Shown here: positions 43,075 to 51,898 of the stretch, one piece after another
How positions within the stretch are numbered: the first letter of the stretch is position 1
How the letters are laid out: the number at the start of each line of letters is the position of its first letter
From: Streptomyces sp. QL37
GTDB lineage: Bacteria > Actinomycetota > Actinomycetes > Streptomycetales > Streptomycetaceae
Direction of reading: 5' to 3'
Length of the DNA: 64,000 nucleotides
Assembly: GCF_002941025.1 (NCBI RefSeq)
Contig: NZ_PTJS01000001.1
Span: 3,720,001 to 3,784,000 of the forward strand
Made by a program: the position numbers and the translations under genes
Notes under the pieces: model-generated
What the model was told of the DNA's origin: nothing
Databases searched by the model: none
Seen by the model: only the letters and a program-made list of their open reading frames with translations

Positions 43075-43579
43075 CTCCGGGCGCCAGGGGAAACGGCTCG
43101 CCGAACACCTTCATCTCCCGCGCCTGCGGGGCCATCGCCGCCAGTCCCGGCTCCAGCCCCGTCACCACTGCCGGGTCCGGCACGAAGTCCTGGCCCGTTG
43201 CCCGGGCCAGGTCCCAGGCGTGCACGGTCAGGTCCCCCAGCACCATGAGCCCCACCGTTCTGGCGGGCATCGACATGCCTCCGGCCTCTCCTTCCTCCGC
43301 ACCCGGCTCGGCCCAGGCCTTCACCAGCTGCGCCGTCTCGTCGTCGAACCGGCCGCGCCAGTCCCCCGTGACGACGTCCTCGGTGCCGCTGAAGTCGGGA
43401 GTTCCCTTGGCCGCCAGGATCCGGAAGTTGTCGATCACGAGGAAGAGATGGTTCAGCAGGGCCCGGACGTCGTACTCGCTGCACGGCGTGCCGTCGGCCA
43501 GCCGTCCGTCGGGGATTCCCCGCACGACGGGGACCGCCCGCGCGGCTGCCTTCTCGAGGAGTTCACTGATCGTCTTCAT
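43007..43579 (-). CDS. TIGR03086-type metal-binding (DinB/mycothiol-like) protein
   Basis: The 190-residue protein matches the actinobacterial TIGR03086 family, related to mycothiol-dependent maleylpyruvate isomerase and DinB four-helix proteins. NHLFLVIDNF and LTVHAWDLARATG supply the metal-ligand histidines. It may be a thiol-dependent transferase; the substrate is unknown. It is divergent from an AraC-type regulator, with a 58-bp tandem duplication between them. Confidence 0.82.
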   Translation of the reverse strand: MKTISELLEKAAARAVPVVRGIPDGRLADGTPCSEYDVRALLNHLFLVIDNFRILAAKGTPDFSGTEDVVTGDWRGRFDDETAQLVKAWAEPGAEEGEAGGMSMPARTVGLMVLGDLTVHAWDLARATGQDFVPDPAVVTGLEPGLAAMAPQAREMKVFGEPFPLAPGATAFERVLAVTGRDPGWRPAGR

Positions 43580-43582
43580 GTC

Positions 43583-43698
43583 TCCGACGATGCACCCCGC
43601 AGGCCACGACGTATTGAAGAAACACGACAGCGACAGCCCATCCGACGATGCACCCCGCAAGCCACGACGTATTGAAGAAACACGACAGCGACGGCCCA
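43583..43698. repeat. Tandem duplication of a 58-bp promoter segment
   Basis: Bases 43583-43640 are repeated at 43641-43698 with only two differences (AGGCC/AAGCC and ACAGCC/ACGGCC). The copies fill the whole gap between the divergent metal-binding and AraC genes, so promoter or operator elements are duplicated. Each unit contains TATTGAAGAAACACGACAG. Confidence 0.95.
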
Positions 43699-43710
43699 TA
43701 GGATCCCGCC

Positions 43711-44547
43711 ATGGCCGGACCCGGACGTGAGACGCGGGGCATCGTCGACGCCCCTGACCTGTTCACCCGCGTGCATTTCCGCCTCCGCGACCCCGCACCC
43801 GCGCTGCGTCCCCACCTGGAGCACTACTGGCTGATCGACTGGGACCTCCCCGAGCCGTACACCTCGCACGTCGTGCCGCACCCGAGTGTCCACCTGGTCT
43901 TCCAGCGGACGGAGCCGGGCGGCGAGGCGGAGCCTGCGGACTCCGCCGAGGTCTACGGCATCGTGCAGGGCCTGTTCAGCCGACGGCTGGAAGGCAGGGG
44001 ACGGGTGTGCGGCGTGAAGTTCCGGCCGGGAGCCTTCCGGCCGTTCGCCCCGCACCGGCCCGTGTCGGAGTGGACCGGACGCCGGGTCCCCGCCGACGAG
44101 GCGCTGGCCACCCCGGAGCACGGGCCGCTCGCCTCCGCGACGGCGCGGGCGGTGCTCGGTCCGGCCGACGAGGACGCCCGGGTCGCGGCGCTGGACGCGT
44201 ACATGCTGTCGCTCCTGCCCGCACCGGATCCTCAGGCGGAGCTCGCCACGGAGCTCGCCGAACTCGTACGCACGGACCGCTCGCTGCTGCGGGTCGACGC
44301 CCTCGCCGGCGCGGCGGACCTCTCCGTCCGCTCGTTGCAGCGGCTGTTCTCCGCCTGTGTGGGGGTCGGGCCCAAGTGGGTCATCCTCCGTCACCGCATC
44401 CACGAGGCGCTGCAACGCGCCGGGACGGACCCGGAGCCCGACTGGGCGGAGCTCGCCGCCGATCTCGGCTACAGCGACCAGGCGCACCTGGTCAGGGACT
44501 TCACGGCCACGGTCGGCGTCCCCCCGACGGCCTTCGCCCAGCGCTGA
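43711..44547 (+). CDS. AraC-family transcriptional regulator
   Basis: The 278-residue protein has an N-terminal sensor region of the type called DUF6597 in AraC proteins (HLEHYWLIDWDLPEP, HVVPHPSVHLVF). A C-terminal AraC helix-turn-helix pair follows: LAGAADLSVRSLQRLFSACVG and ADLGYSDQAHLVRDFTATVG. It is divergent from the metal-binding protein gene and probably controls it. A -10-like TAGGAT lies seven bases before the ATG, so the mRNA may be leaderless. Confidence 0.88.
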   Translation: MAGPGRETRGIVDAPDLFTRVHFRLRDPAPALRPHLEHYWLIDWDLPEPYTSHVVPHPSVHLVFQRTEPGGEAEPADSAEVYGIVQGLFSRRLEGRGRVCGVKFRPGAFRPFAPHRPVSEWTGRRVPADEALATPEHGPLASATARAVLGPADEDARVAALDAYMLSLLPAPDPQAELATELAELVRTDRSLLRVDALAGAADLSVRSLQRLFSACVGVGPKWVILRHRIHEALQRAGTDPEPDWAELAADLGYSDQAHLVRDFTATVGVPPTAFAQR

Positions 44548-44612
44548 GCGCGGGCCGGACGGGCCGGAGAAAGCTCTCGCCGCCGCGCCTCGCACGATGG
44601 CATCCTGACCAG

Positions 44613-45362
44613 GTGAACGGACCTGAGATCACCCTCGAAGTAGCCCCGGAACTGCGGCTCTTCGTCGCCCACGACCGCCGCCTCGGCCGCACGGCCGTCA
44701 CCACGGACGGCTCGTCGACCCTCGGACATGTCGTGGAGTCCCTCGGCGTCCCGCTCACCGAGGCCGGACAGCTCCTCGTCGACGGCCGCCCCGTCTCCGT
44801 GTCCCACATCCCCGGAGCCGGCGAACTGGTGGAGGTGCGGGCGGTGCGACGCCCCCAGCAGGTCCCGGGCGCCCCGCTGCGCTTCCTTCTCGACGTCCAT
44901 CTCGGCACGCTCGCCCGGCGGTTGCGTCTCCTGGGCGTGGACGCCGCGTACGAGAGCGAGGACATCGGCGACCCGGCGCTCGCCACCCTCTCGGCCGAGC
45001 AGCGGCGCGTCATGCTCTCCCGCGACCGGGGCCTGCTCCGGCGCAGGGAGATCTGGGCGGGGGCGTACGTCTACAGCGACCGGCCCGAGGAGCAGCTCCG
45101 CGACGTCCTGGGCCGCTTCGCCCCCGCACTGGCGCCGTGGACCCGCTGTACCGCCTGCAACGGACAGCTCGAGGCGGCCGACAAGGACTCCGTGAGCTCC
45201 CGGCTGGAGAAGGGCACGCAGGCGGGCTACGACGTGTTCGCGGAGTGCGCCGCCTGCGGCCGGGTGTACTGGCGGGGCGCCCACCACGCCCGCCTGGAAG
45301 CCATCGTGACGGACGCCGTGCGCGAATTCGGCGGGGCGGGGAGCCAGGCGCCGTCGGCCTGA
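44613..45362 (+). CDS. Mut7-C RNase-domain protein with ubiquitin-like N-terminus
   Basis: The 249-residue protein joins a ThiS/MoaD-like beta-grasp domain (about residues 5-85) to a Mut7-C domain, a PIN-like fold with LLDVHLGTLARRLRLLGVD and LSRDRGLLRRR. It ends with a zinc ribbon, CTAC and later CAAC. The combination is the Mut7-C ubiquitin plus Mut7-C RNase architecture found in actinobacteria. RNA cleavage is predicted, but the substrate is unknown. The GTG start has no clear ribosome site. Confidence 0.87.
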   Translation: MNGPEITLEVAPELRLFVAHDRRLGRTAVTTDGSSTLGHVVESLGVPLTEAGQLLVDGRPVSVSHIPGAGELVEVRAVRRPQQVPGAPLRFLLDVHLGTLARRLRLLGVDAAYESEDIGDPALATLSAEQRRVMLSRDRGLLRRREIWAGAYVYSDRPEEQLRDVLGRFAPALAPWTRCTACNGQLEAADKDSVSSRLEKGTQAGYDVFAECAACGRVYWRGAHHARLEAIVTDAVREFGGAGSQAPSA

Positions 45363-45375
45363 GCGGGCACGGCCC

Positions 45376-45948
45376 TCAGGGCTGCTCGGCCGTCAGATAG
45401 CGCTGGACCGTGGGCGCGAGCCAGGCGACGACCTCGTCCCGGGACATCGCGACGGCGGGCTCGAACCGCAGGACGTACCGGGCGAGAGCCATGCCCAGGA
45501 TCTGCGAGGCCACGAGCGCCGCACGCCGGGGGGCGTCGGCGGGATCGGGGCAGACACCCTCGGTGACAGGCCCCAGCTGCTCGGTGAAGACCGCGCGCAT
45601 CCGCTCGGCCCCCGCTTCGTTGGTGACGCCGACCCTCAGCAGGCCCGTCAGCACGTCGTCCTGCTCCCAGCGGTCCAGGAAGTGCCCGACGAGGACCGCG
45701 CCGACGTGCTTGCCGGGCAGACCGCCCAGGGCGGGCAGCCGCAGGTCGAACGCGGAGGCGGCGGCGAACAGCCCCTCCTTGGAGCCGAAGTAGCGCATCA
45801 CCATCGACGGGTCGATGCGCGCGTCGCGGGCGATGGCCCTGATGGTGGCTCGCTCGTACCCGTCAGCGGCGAACCGCTCACGGGCCGCTTCGAGGATCGC
45901 CGCCTTGGTGGCGTCCGAGCGGCGTGGGGAGGGGGCGGGCACTGTCAT
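45376..45948 (-). CDS. TetR-family repressor of the FAD monooxygenase gene
   Basis: The 190-residue protein has the TetR helix-turn-helix segments FAADGYERATIRAIARDA and RIDPSMVMRYFGSKEGLF, with a TetR C-terminal domain. It is divergent from a FAD-dependent monooxygenase gene, and three CAAC-N4-GTTG sites lie between them, so it most likely represses both. The inducer is probably an aromatic or drug-like substrate of the enzyme. Confidence 0.9.
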   Translation of the reverse strand: MTVPAPSPRRSDATKAAILEAARERFAADGYERATIRAIARDARIDPSMVMRYFGSKEGLFAAASAFDLRLPALGGLPGKHVGAVLVGHFLDRWEQDDVLTGLLRVGVTNEAGAERMRAVFTEQLGPVTEGVCPDPADAPRRAALVASQILGMALARYVLRFEPAVAMSRDEVVAWLAPTVQRYLTAEQP

Positions 45949-45964
45949 GCCAACAACTGTAGGC

Positions 45965-46032
45965 CAACATGCGTTGACAATCCATCCGCGCCCGCTCTAC
46001 CGTTGCCAACAAGCGTTGACCAACAAGCGTTG
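45965..46032. promoter_or_regulatory. Three CAAC-N4-GTTG operators
   Basis: CAACATGCGTTG at 45965, CAACAAGCGTTG at 46007 and CAACAAGCGTTG at 46021 form three near-identical palindromes. The last two are 14 bp apart, and a GTTG-C-CAAC dyad overlaps at 46002-46010. They cover the promoter between the TetR and monooxygenase genes. Confidence 0.75.
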
Positions 46033-46055
46033 GCACTTGGCATACGGAGGCCGCC

Positions 46056-47525
46056 ATGACCGGCACGTCCAGCACCGGATCCAGCCGCTCCAGCACCACC
46101 GATGTGGTCGTCGTGGGCGCGGGCCCCACCGGCCTGCTCCTGGCGGGCGACCTCGCCGCCCAGGGACTGGAGGTCACCCTCGTCGAGCGCCGCCCGCGGG
46201 AGACGGACAATCCGACCCGCGCCTTCGCCGTGCACGCCCGCACGCTGGAGCTGCTCGACGCGCGAGGCCTCGCCGACGCACTGGTCGCGACCGGCACGCG
46301 GCTCAGCCGGATGCGGCTCTTCGGCCGGCTCTCCCTCGACCTCACCCGGCTCCGGTCCCGCTTCCCCTTCCTCCTCATCACCCCGCAGTACGAGGTGGAA
46401 CACCTGCTGAGGGAGCGCGCCCTCAAGGCGGGTGTGGATCTCCGGTACGGGACGGAGCTGCTCGGCCTGAGCCGCCCCGCCGCCGGGGACACGGTCACCG
46501 CCGAGATACGCGACGCCGACGGCACCGGCTCCACCGTCGAGGCCCGTTATCTCGTGGGCACCGACGGGGTGCGCAGCTCGGTTCGCCGGGCCCTCGGCCT
46601 GCCCTTCCCCGGTGAGGCCGTGATCAGGTCCATCGTCCTGGCCGATGTCCGGCTCACCGAGGCCCCCTCCGGGGTGCTCACGGTCAACGGCTCGGGCGAC
46701 GCCTTCGCCTTCATCGCTCCCTTCGGCGACGGCTGGTATCGCGTCATGGGCTGGGACCGCACCCACCAGGCCGACGACAGCGACCCCGTGGAGCTCGACG
46801 AACTGCGTGAGATCACGCGTACGGCGCTCGGCACCGACCACGGGATGCACGACGCCCGCTGGATCTCGCGCTTCCACAGCGACGAGCGCCAGGTGCCCGC
46901 CTACCGCACAGGCCGGGTCTTCCTCGCGGGCGACGCCGCCCACGTCCATTCACCGGCGGGCGGCCAGGGCATGAACACCGGCCTCCAGGACGCCGCGAAC
47001 CTCTCCTGGAAGCTCGCGGCCGTCCTTCGCGGGCACGCCACCGACCCGGAGGCACTGCTCGACAGCTACCACGCGGAGCGGCACCCGGTCGGCTCCCAGG
47101 TCCTGCGCGCCAGCGGTGCGATCATCCGTCTGGCCATGGCCAGGACCCCGTTGCAGCGGTTCCTGCGGACCGCCCTGACCAGCGCCCTCTCCGTCGCCCG
47201 CCCGGCCACGGACAAGGTCGTCGGAAGGATCTCCGGAGTCGGGATCTCCTACGGCGCACCGAAGGGCAGCCACCGTCTCGCGGGCACCCGCGCGCCCGAC
47301 CTGCGGCTCGCCGAAGGCCGTCTCCTGGAGCTCCTGCGCGACGGCTCCTTCGTCCTGGTCACACCGCGCGACGCCCCCGCCCCTCCGAGCGGACCGGCCC
47401 CGCTCGTCCACGCCCACTGGGCGGGCGACCGCGCCACCACCCTGCTCGTGCGCCCCGACGGATACATCGCCTGGGCGGGCGGGCATCCCGGCCCCGACGC
47501 CCTGCGACGGGCCCTCGGCCGATGA
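46056..47525 (+). CDS. FAD-dependent aromatic/rifampicin-type monooxygenase
   Basis: The 489-residue class A flavoprotein monooxygenase has the FAD motif VVVGAGPTGLLLAGDLA near residue 18, the DG motif YLVGTDGVRSSVRRALG, and the GD motif VFLAGDAAHVHSPAGGQG. A short thioredoxin-like C-terminal domain follows, as in PheA/TetX/Rox relatives. It hydroxylates an aromatic or polyketide substrate with NAD(P)H and O2; a role in antibiotic inactivation is possible, not shown. The ATG follows GGAGG. It is divergent from its likely TetR repressor. Confidence 0.9.
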   Translation: MTGTSSTGSSRSSTTDVVVVGAGPTGLLLAGDLAAQGLEVTLVERRPRETDNPTRAFAVHARTLELLDARGLADALVATGTRLSRMRLFGRLSLDLTRLRSRFPFLLITPQYEVEHLLRERALKAGVDLRYGTELLGLSRPAAGDTVTAEIRDADGTGSTVEARYLVGTDGVRSSVRRALGLPFPGEAVIRSIVLADVRLTEAPSGVLTVNGSGDAFAFIAPFGDGWYRVMGWDRTHQADDSDPVELDELREITRTALGTDHGMHDARWISRFHSDERQVPAYRTGRVFLAGDAAHVHSPAGGQGMNTGLQDAANLSWKLAAVLRGHATDPEALLDSYHAERHPVGSQVLRASGAIIRLAMARTPLQRFLRTALTSALSVARPATDKVVGRISGVGISYGAPKGSHRLAGTRAPDLRLAEGRLLELLRDGSFVLVTPRDAPAPPSGPAPLVHAHWAGDRATTLLVRPDGYIAWAGGHPGPDALRRALGR

Positions 47526-47557
47526 ACGGCCAAGGACGGCACCGCCCCGCCCCCGCC

Positions 47558-48058
47558 TCAGAAGGCGTAGGCGTCACCCGTGGAAAGGGCCAGCACCTGA
47601 TGCGTGTCGTTCCGCCGGTTCCGGTCGCTCGCGCCGCCGTTCCACAGGGTGTCCACCCGCACCACGACCTCGGCCGGCCGGCTCGCGAGGCGCAGGCCGA
47701 GGGCGGTGCGCCTCGCCTCCGCTCCCGCACGCAGCGGACCGGTCCCGCACAGCACCGTCCGGTCGTCGCCGCGCAGGCAGCCTCGGGGCAGCTTCTGCCA
47801 GGGCGCGAGCGGCGCGGAGAAGCGCAGCCGCACGGTCACGTCGTCGAGCGGCGACGGCCCCCGGTTCCCGGTCCGCAGCTGGATCCCGATCCACTCCTCC
47901 TGGAGAGAGACACGACCGTGGTGGGACACGTCCGCCTCCGGCGCGATCCCGCGCGCCGCCGGCTCGGCCACGGCGGAGAGCCCCGGCCCCAGCACCACAG
48001 CCGCCACCATCGCCGTCACGGCGGGCACGTCCAGTACCGCTCTACGCGTCACTCGCAT
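47558..48058 (-). CDS. Secreted hypothetical protein
   Basis: The 166-residue product has an N-terminal signal peptide (MRVTRRAVLDVPAVTAMVAA, cleavage near AVAEPA). Its mature part resembles an Ig-like or DUF11-like beta domain (WIGIQLRTGNRGPSPLDDVTVRLRF), with two cysteines (in RGCLRGD and VLCGTG) that could form a disulfide. No catalytic motif is visible. It converges with the monooxygenase gene. Confidence 0.7.
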   Translation of the reverse strand: MRVTRRAVLDVPAVTAMVAAVVLGPGLSAVAEPAARGIAPEADVSHHGRVSLQEEWIGIQLRTGNRGPSPLDDVTVRLRFSAPLAPWQKLPRGCLRGDDRTVLCGTGPLRAGAEARRTALGLRLASRPAEVVVRVDTLWNGGASDRNRRNDTHQVLALSTGDAYAF

Positions 48059-48238
48059 CCGCCGAACATACCGATGGACCGCTAATCACCCCTATGTGCG
48101 GACTCGTTCGCCGCGCCCGCCCCACTCGCACGGCCCACCCCCACGGTCCGGCCCCACGGTTCACCCACCGCCCGCCCTCGACGCCGCCGGCCGGGCTCCA
48201 CGCACACGGCCTCGGCCCCCGCGTGACACGCTGGCCCC

Positions 48239-48574
48239 ATGCTCGTCGCCCGTTCCGTCACCCTCTTCGTCGTGGCCGCGCTCTTCGAGATCGGGGGAGC
48301 CTGGCTCGTCTGGCAGGGCGTGCGTGAGCACCGCGGCTGGATCTGGATCGGCGCGGGTGTCATCGCCCTCGGCGCCTACGGTTTCGTGGCCACGCTCCAG
48401 CCCGACGGCGACTTCGGCCGGATCCTCGCGGCGTACGGCGGGGTGTTCGTCGCCGGCTCGATCGCCTGGGGCATGGTCGCCGACGGGTACCGCCCGGACC
48501 GCTGGGACGTGACCGGCGCGCTGATCTGTCTGGCCGGCATGGCGTTGATCATGTACGCACCTCGCAACCACTGA
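48239..48574 (+). CDS. YnfA/UPF0060-family membrane protein
   Basis: The 111-residue protein has four membrane helices and the YnfA signatures [15 protein letters not shown] near residue 16 and [25 protein letters not shown] near residue 65. YnfA is related to small multidrug-resistance transporters, and some members export drugs; the role here is unknown. Its stop lies inside a short degenerate repeat. Confidence 0.92.
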   Translation: MLVARSVTLFVVAALFEIGGAWLVWQGVREHRGWIWIGAGVIALGAYGFVATLQPDGDFGRILAAYGGVFVAGSIAWGMVADGYRPDRWDVTGALICLAGMALIMYAPRNH

Positions 48575-48626
48575 ACCCGCGAACCACTGCACCGGCAAAC
48601 CACGGCACCCGCGAACCACTGAACCC
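48564..48626. repeat. Four degenerate 15-17-bp repeats at the ynfA-like stop
   Basis: Units close to GCGAACCACTGAACCC start at 48564, 48579, 48594 and 48611. The first includes the TGA stop of the YnfA-like gene. They are not perfect inverted repeats, so they do not look like a terminator; replication slippage is likely. Confidence 0.75.
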
Positions 48627-48684
48627 GGGCCGGGGGCTCGCGCCTATCCTGGCCCCGTATCGATCAGCTGCCCGAGGAGTTCCC

Positions 48685-49443
48685 ATGGCCGCCACCCCCA
48701 TCGCCGTCATCACCGGCGCGAGCAGCGGCATCGGCGCCGCGACCGCCAGGCAGTTGGCCGCCGCCGGATTCCGCGTGGTGCTCACCGCACGCCGCAAGGA
48801 CCGCATAGAGGCGCTGGCCGCCGAGCTCACCGACGCGGGCCACCAGGCGACGGCCTACGCCCTGGACGTCACCGACCGCGCCGCGGTCGACGAGTTCGCC
48901 ACCGCGTTCCGCTCCCTGGCCGTCCTGATCAACAACGCCGGCGGAGCGCTGGGCGCCGACCCCGTCGCCACGGGCGACCCCGCCGACTGGCGCCAGATGT
49001 ACGAGACCAACGTCATCGGCACGCTCAACGTCACCCAGGCCCTGCTCCCCGCCCTCACCGCGAGCGGCGACGGCACCGTCGTGATCCTCTCCTCGACGGC
49101 CGGTCTCTCCACGTACGAGGGCGGTGGCGGTTACGTCGCGGCCAAGCACGGCGAGCACGTGCTGGCGGAGACCCTCCGGCTGGAGATCGTCGGCACCCCG
49201 GTCCGGGTGATCGAGATCGCTCCCGGCATGGTCAAGACCGACGAGTTCGCCACCACCCGCTTCCGCGGCGACACCGAGAAGGCCGCCAAGGTCTACGCGG
49301 GCGTCGACGCCCCGCTCACCGCCGACGACGTGGCCGACACGATCACCTGGGCCGTCACCCGCCCCAGCCACGTCAACATCGACCTGCTGGTGGTCCGCCC
49401 CCGCGCCCAGGCCTCCAACTCCAAGGTGCACCGCACCCTGTGA
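48685..49443 (+). CDS. SDR-family oxidoreductase (YdfG-like)
   Basis: The 252-residue short-chain dehydrogenase has TGASSGIG near residue 10, LINNAGG, the catalytic serine in ILSSTAG and YVAAKHG as the tyrosine-lysine site. The C-terminal half with VRVIEIAPGMVKTDEF resembles NADP-dependent serine/3-hydroxy acid dehydrogenases of the YdfG group. A GAGGAG ribosome site precedes the ATG. It is followed by a terminator shared with rtcB. Confidence 0.9.
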   Translation: MAATPIAVITGASSGIGAATARQLAAAGFRVVLTARRKDRIEALAAELTDAGHQATAYALDVTDRAAVDEFATAFRSLAVLINNAGGALGADPVATGDPADWRQMYETNVIGTLNVTQALLPALTASGDGTVVILSSTAGLSTYEGGGGYVAAKHGEHVLAETLRLEIVGTPVRVIEIAPGMVKTDEFATTRFRGDTEKAAKVYAGVDAPLTADDVADTITWAVTRPSHVNIDLLVVRPRAQASNSKVHRTL

Positions 49444-49462
49444 ACACCTCTCGGCCCGGCTG

Positions 49463-49491
49463 GACGGGGCCGGCGCACGGCCGGCCCCGTC
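49463..49491. terminator. Bidirectional terminator between SDR and rtcB
   Basis: GACGGGGCCGGC and GCCGGCCCCGTC form a perfect 12-base stem around the loop GCACG, directly adjoining the rtcB stop. Confidence 0.82.
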
Positions 49492-50685
49492 TCAGCCCTT
49501 CACGCAGACGACCTGCTTGAGCTTCGCCACGACCTCGACCAGGTCGCGCTGCTGGTCGATGACCTGCTCGATCGGCTTGTACGCCGCCGGGATCTCGTCC
49601 ACCACACCGGAGTCCTTGCGGCACTCCACACCCCGGGTCTGGTCCTCGAGGTCCTGCGTGGAGAACTTCCGCTTGGCGGCGTTCCTGCTCATCCGCCGGC
49701 CCGCTCCGTGCGAGGCGGAGTTGAACGACTTCGCGTTCCCGAGCCCCTTCACGATGTACGAGCCGGTCCCCATGGAGCCGGGGATGATCCCGAACTCCCC
49801 CGAGCCCGCGCGGATCGCACCCTTCCGGGTGACCAGCAGATCCATGCCTTCGTACCGCTCCTCCGCCACGTAGTTGTGGTGGCAGGAGATGACCGGCTCG
49901 AACGTGACCCTGGCCTTCTTGAATTCCTTCCGGACCACGTCCTGGAAGAGGCCCATCATGATCGCGCGGTTGTACTTGGCGTACTCCTGCGCCCAGAACA
50001 GATCGTTGCGGTAAGCCGCCATCTGCGGGGTCTCCGCGATGAAGACCGCCAGGTCGCGGTCGACGAGGCCCTGGTTGTGCGGAAGCTTCTGGGCCTGCCC
50101 GATGTGGAAGTCGGCGAGCTCCTTGCCGATGTTCCGGGAGCCGGAGTGCAGCATCAGCCACACCGACCCGGACTCGTCGAGACAGAACTCGATGAAGTGA
50201 TTTCCACTTCCGAGCGTTCCCATCTGCTTCGTGGCGCGCTCCTGGCGGAATTTGACCGCCTCGGCGATCCCGTCGAACCGCGACCAGAAGTCGTCCCAGC
50301 CGCTCGTCGGGAAGCCGTGGAGCTTGCCCGGGTCCACCGTGTCGTCGTGCATCCCCCGGCCGACCGGGATCGCCTGCTCGATCTTCGACCGCAGTCGCGA
50401 GAGGTCTCCCGGCAGGTCGTTGGCCGTGAGCGACGTCTTCACCGCCGACATCCCGCAGCCGATGTCCACGCCCACCGCGGCCGGGCAGACCGCGCCGTGC
50501 ATCGCGATCACCGAGCCGACGGTCGCGCCCTTGCCGAAGTGGACGTCCGGCATGACCGCGAGGCCCTTGATCCAGGGCAGTGTGGAGACGTTCCGCAGCT
50601 GCTGCATCGCGCCGTCCTCGACCGACGCCGGATCCGCCCACATGCGGATCGGAACCTGCGCACCCGGTACCTCTACATACGACAT
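49492..50685 (-). CDS. rtcB: RNA-splicing ligase RtcB
   Basis: RtcB joins RNA 2',3'-cyclic phosphate (or 3'-phosphate) and 5'-OH ends using GTP and Mn. The 397-residue protein has the DVHFGKG metal motif, GVDIGCGM with C78, LGSGNHFIEF, and the HGAGRRMSR motif whose histidine is guanylated. The ATG at 50685 has GAGGAG upstream. At about 400 residues it is the shorter bacterial form. No rtcA, archease or rtcR gene is adjacent. Confidence 0.94.
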   Translation of the reverse strand: MSYVEVPGAQVPIRMWADPASVEDGAMQQLRNVSTLPWIKGLAVMPDVHFGKGATVGSVIAMHGAVCPAAVGVDIGCGMSAVKTSLTANDLPGDLSRLRSKIEQAIPVGRGMHDDTVDPGKLHGFPTSGWDDFWSRFDGIAEAVKFRQERATKQMGTLGSGNHFIEFCLDESGSVWLMLHSGSRNIGKELADFHIGQAQKLPHNQGLVDRDLAVFIAETPQMAAYRNDLFWAQEYAKYNRAIMMGLFQDVVRKEFKKARVTFEPVISCHHNYVAEERYEGMDLLVTRKGAIRAGSGEFGIIPGSMGTGSYIVKGLGNAKSFNSASHGAGRRMSRNAAKRKFSTQDLEDQTRGVECRKDSGVVDEIPAAYKPIEQVIDQQRDLVEVVAKLKQVVCVKG

Positions 50686-50848
50686 AACTCCTCGATTCCC
50701 CCGAAAAAGACTGAAAGCGCAAAACCGGTACCCAGGTCGGCATACAGGTCGGCCGACCGGCATTCACAGCGGCGCGTGCGATACACATTGTGTCCATCGG
50801 CCGCTATCGAGCGGCAACCCGTTTTCGTACCGAAGGGAGCCTGGGACC

Positions 50849-51679
50849 GTGCGACACATGGCGTACGTACCCGGCGTCGCGCTTCTCGTGGCGCTCGTCG
50901 CCGGCTGCAGCGCCGGCTCCGACGCCGACGACCCCGCCGCCGACAGCAAGCCCGGCAGCCCGACGGTCACGGCCGCGCCTCCCGGGAAGTACCGGACGCT
51001 GCCCGAATCCTGCCGGGCCGTACCGCTCCCCACCCTCAAGGACCTGCTGCCGGGCGCCGCCGGACTGCCCGAGGAGCAGCAGGAGAAGGTGTACGAGGGC
51101 ACGGCCGCCGTCACCTACGACACCGACCGCAAGGTCGGCTGCCGCTGGAAGTCGGACGCCCCGGACGCCTCCCGGGATCTGTCCATCGACTTCGAGCGCG
51201 TCGTGTCGTACGACCCCGCGGTCAGCGACGACGACCGCGCCAGGGACGTGTACACGAAGAAGCAGGACGCCGCCGACCTCCCCACCACCTCGGCGGGAGC
51301 CACCCCCAGCGAGACGCCCAGCGGTTCGGCCTCCGCGTCGGCCGGCGGTACACCGTCCGGCTCCCCGGGCGGCTCGTCGTCCGCGTCGCCTTCCGCCGAC
51401 CCGTCCGGCAGCACCACCGGCGCCGACCCCGACGAGGACCTCCGGCCGCGGCTGCTCGACGAACTCGGCGACGCCGCGTTCCTGGACGACGCTCTCACCC
51501 GGACCGGTTCCACCGCACAGCACCGCACCGTGAGCGTGGTATTCCGCACATCGAACGTCATCGTGACCGTCCACTACACCGAGCAGCCGACCCGCGTCAC
51601 CGAGGTCCCCGACAGCAGGGAACTGCAGGAGAAGGCCCAGGCCCTGGCCCGGAAACTGGACGAGGCCCTCAGCGACTGA
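50849..51679 (+). CDS. DUF3558-like secreted lipoprotein
   Basis: The 276-residue product has a lipoprotein signal (VALLVALVAGC lipobox). Two folded segments are linked by a long serine/glycine/alanine/proline linker (about residues 150-200). The first segment contains LPESCRAVPLPTLKDLLPG and VGCRWKSD, cysteines spaced as in DUF3558 proteins. The function is unknown; it sits on the outer face of the membrane. It shares this layout with the next gene, suggesting paralogues. GTG 50849 was chosen; an ATG three codons later is possible. Confidence 0.8.
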   Translation: MRHMAYVPGVALLVALVAGCSAGSDADDPAADSKPGSPTVTAAPPGKYRTLPESCRAVPLPTLKDLLPGAAGLPEEQQEKVYEGTAAVTYDTDRKVGCRWKSDAPDASRDLSIDFERVVSYDPAVSDDDRARDVYTKKQDAADLPTTSAGATPSETPSGSASASAGGTPSGSPGGSSSASPSADPSGSTTGADPDEDLRPRLLDELGDAAFLDDALTRTGSTAQHRTVSVVFRTSNVIVTVHYTEQPTRVTEVPDSRELQEKAQALARKLDEALSD

Positions 51680-51774
51680 CCGGGTCCCGGCGGCCTCCGC
51701 CCGGAGCTCCGGGCACATCCCTGGGGCCCCGGCCGGGGGCGGCATCCGGTCGCCGTCCGTCGTACCGTGGCCCC

Positions 51775-51870
51775 CGACCGACGTACCGACCGACCTACCT
51801 CGATACACACCGCCCGACGTAGCGACCGACGCAGCGACCGGCGTACCGACCGACCACCCGCACGACCGAG
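51775..51870. repeat. Degenerate CGACCGACGTAC-type repeats upstream of a lipoprotein gene
   Basis: Between the two lipoprotein genes the sequence is built of imperfect copies of CGACCGACGTAC (for example 51775-51798 and 51815-51855). The stretch has little inverted symmetry and no promoter that I can name. Confidence 0.75.
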
Positions 51871-51898
51871 ACCGCCGTGCCGTCCGAGTGAAGGAACC

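Noticed and set aside
48564..48626. CRISPR-like short repeats after the ynfA-like gene
   Set aside because: There are only four imperfect 15-17-bp units with no spacers and no cas genes.
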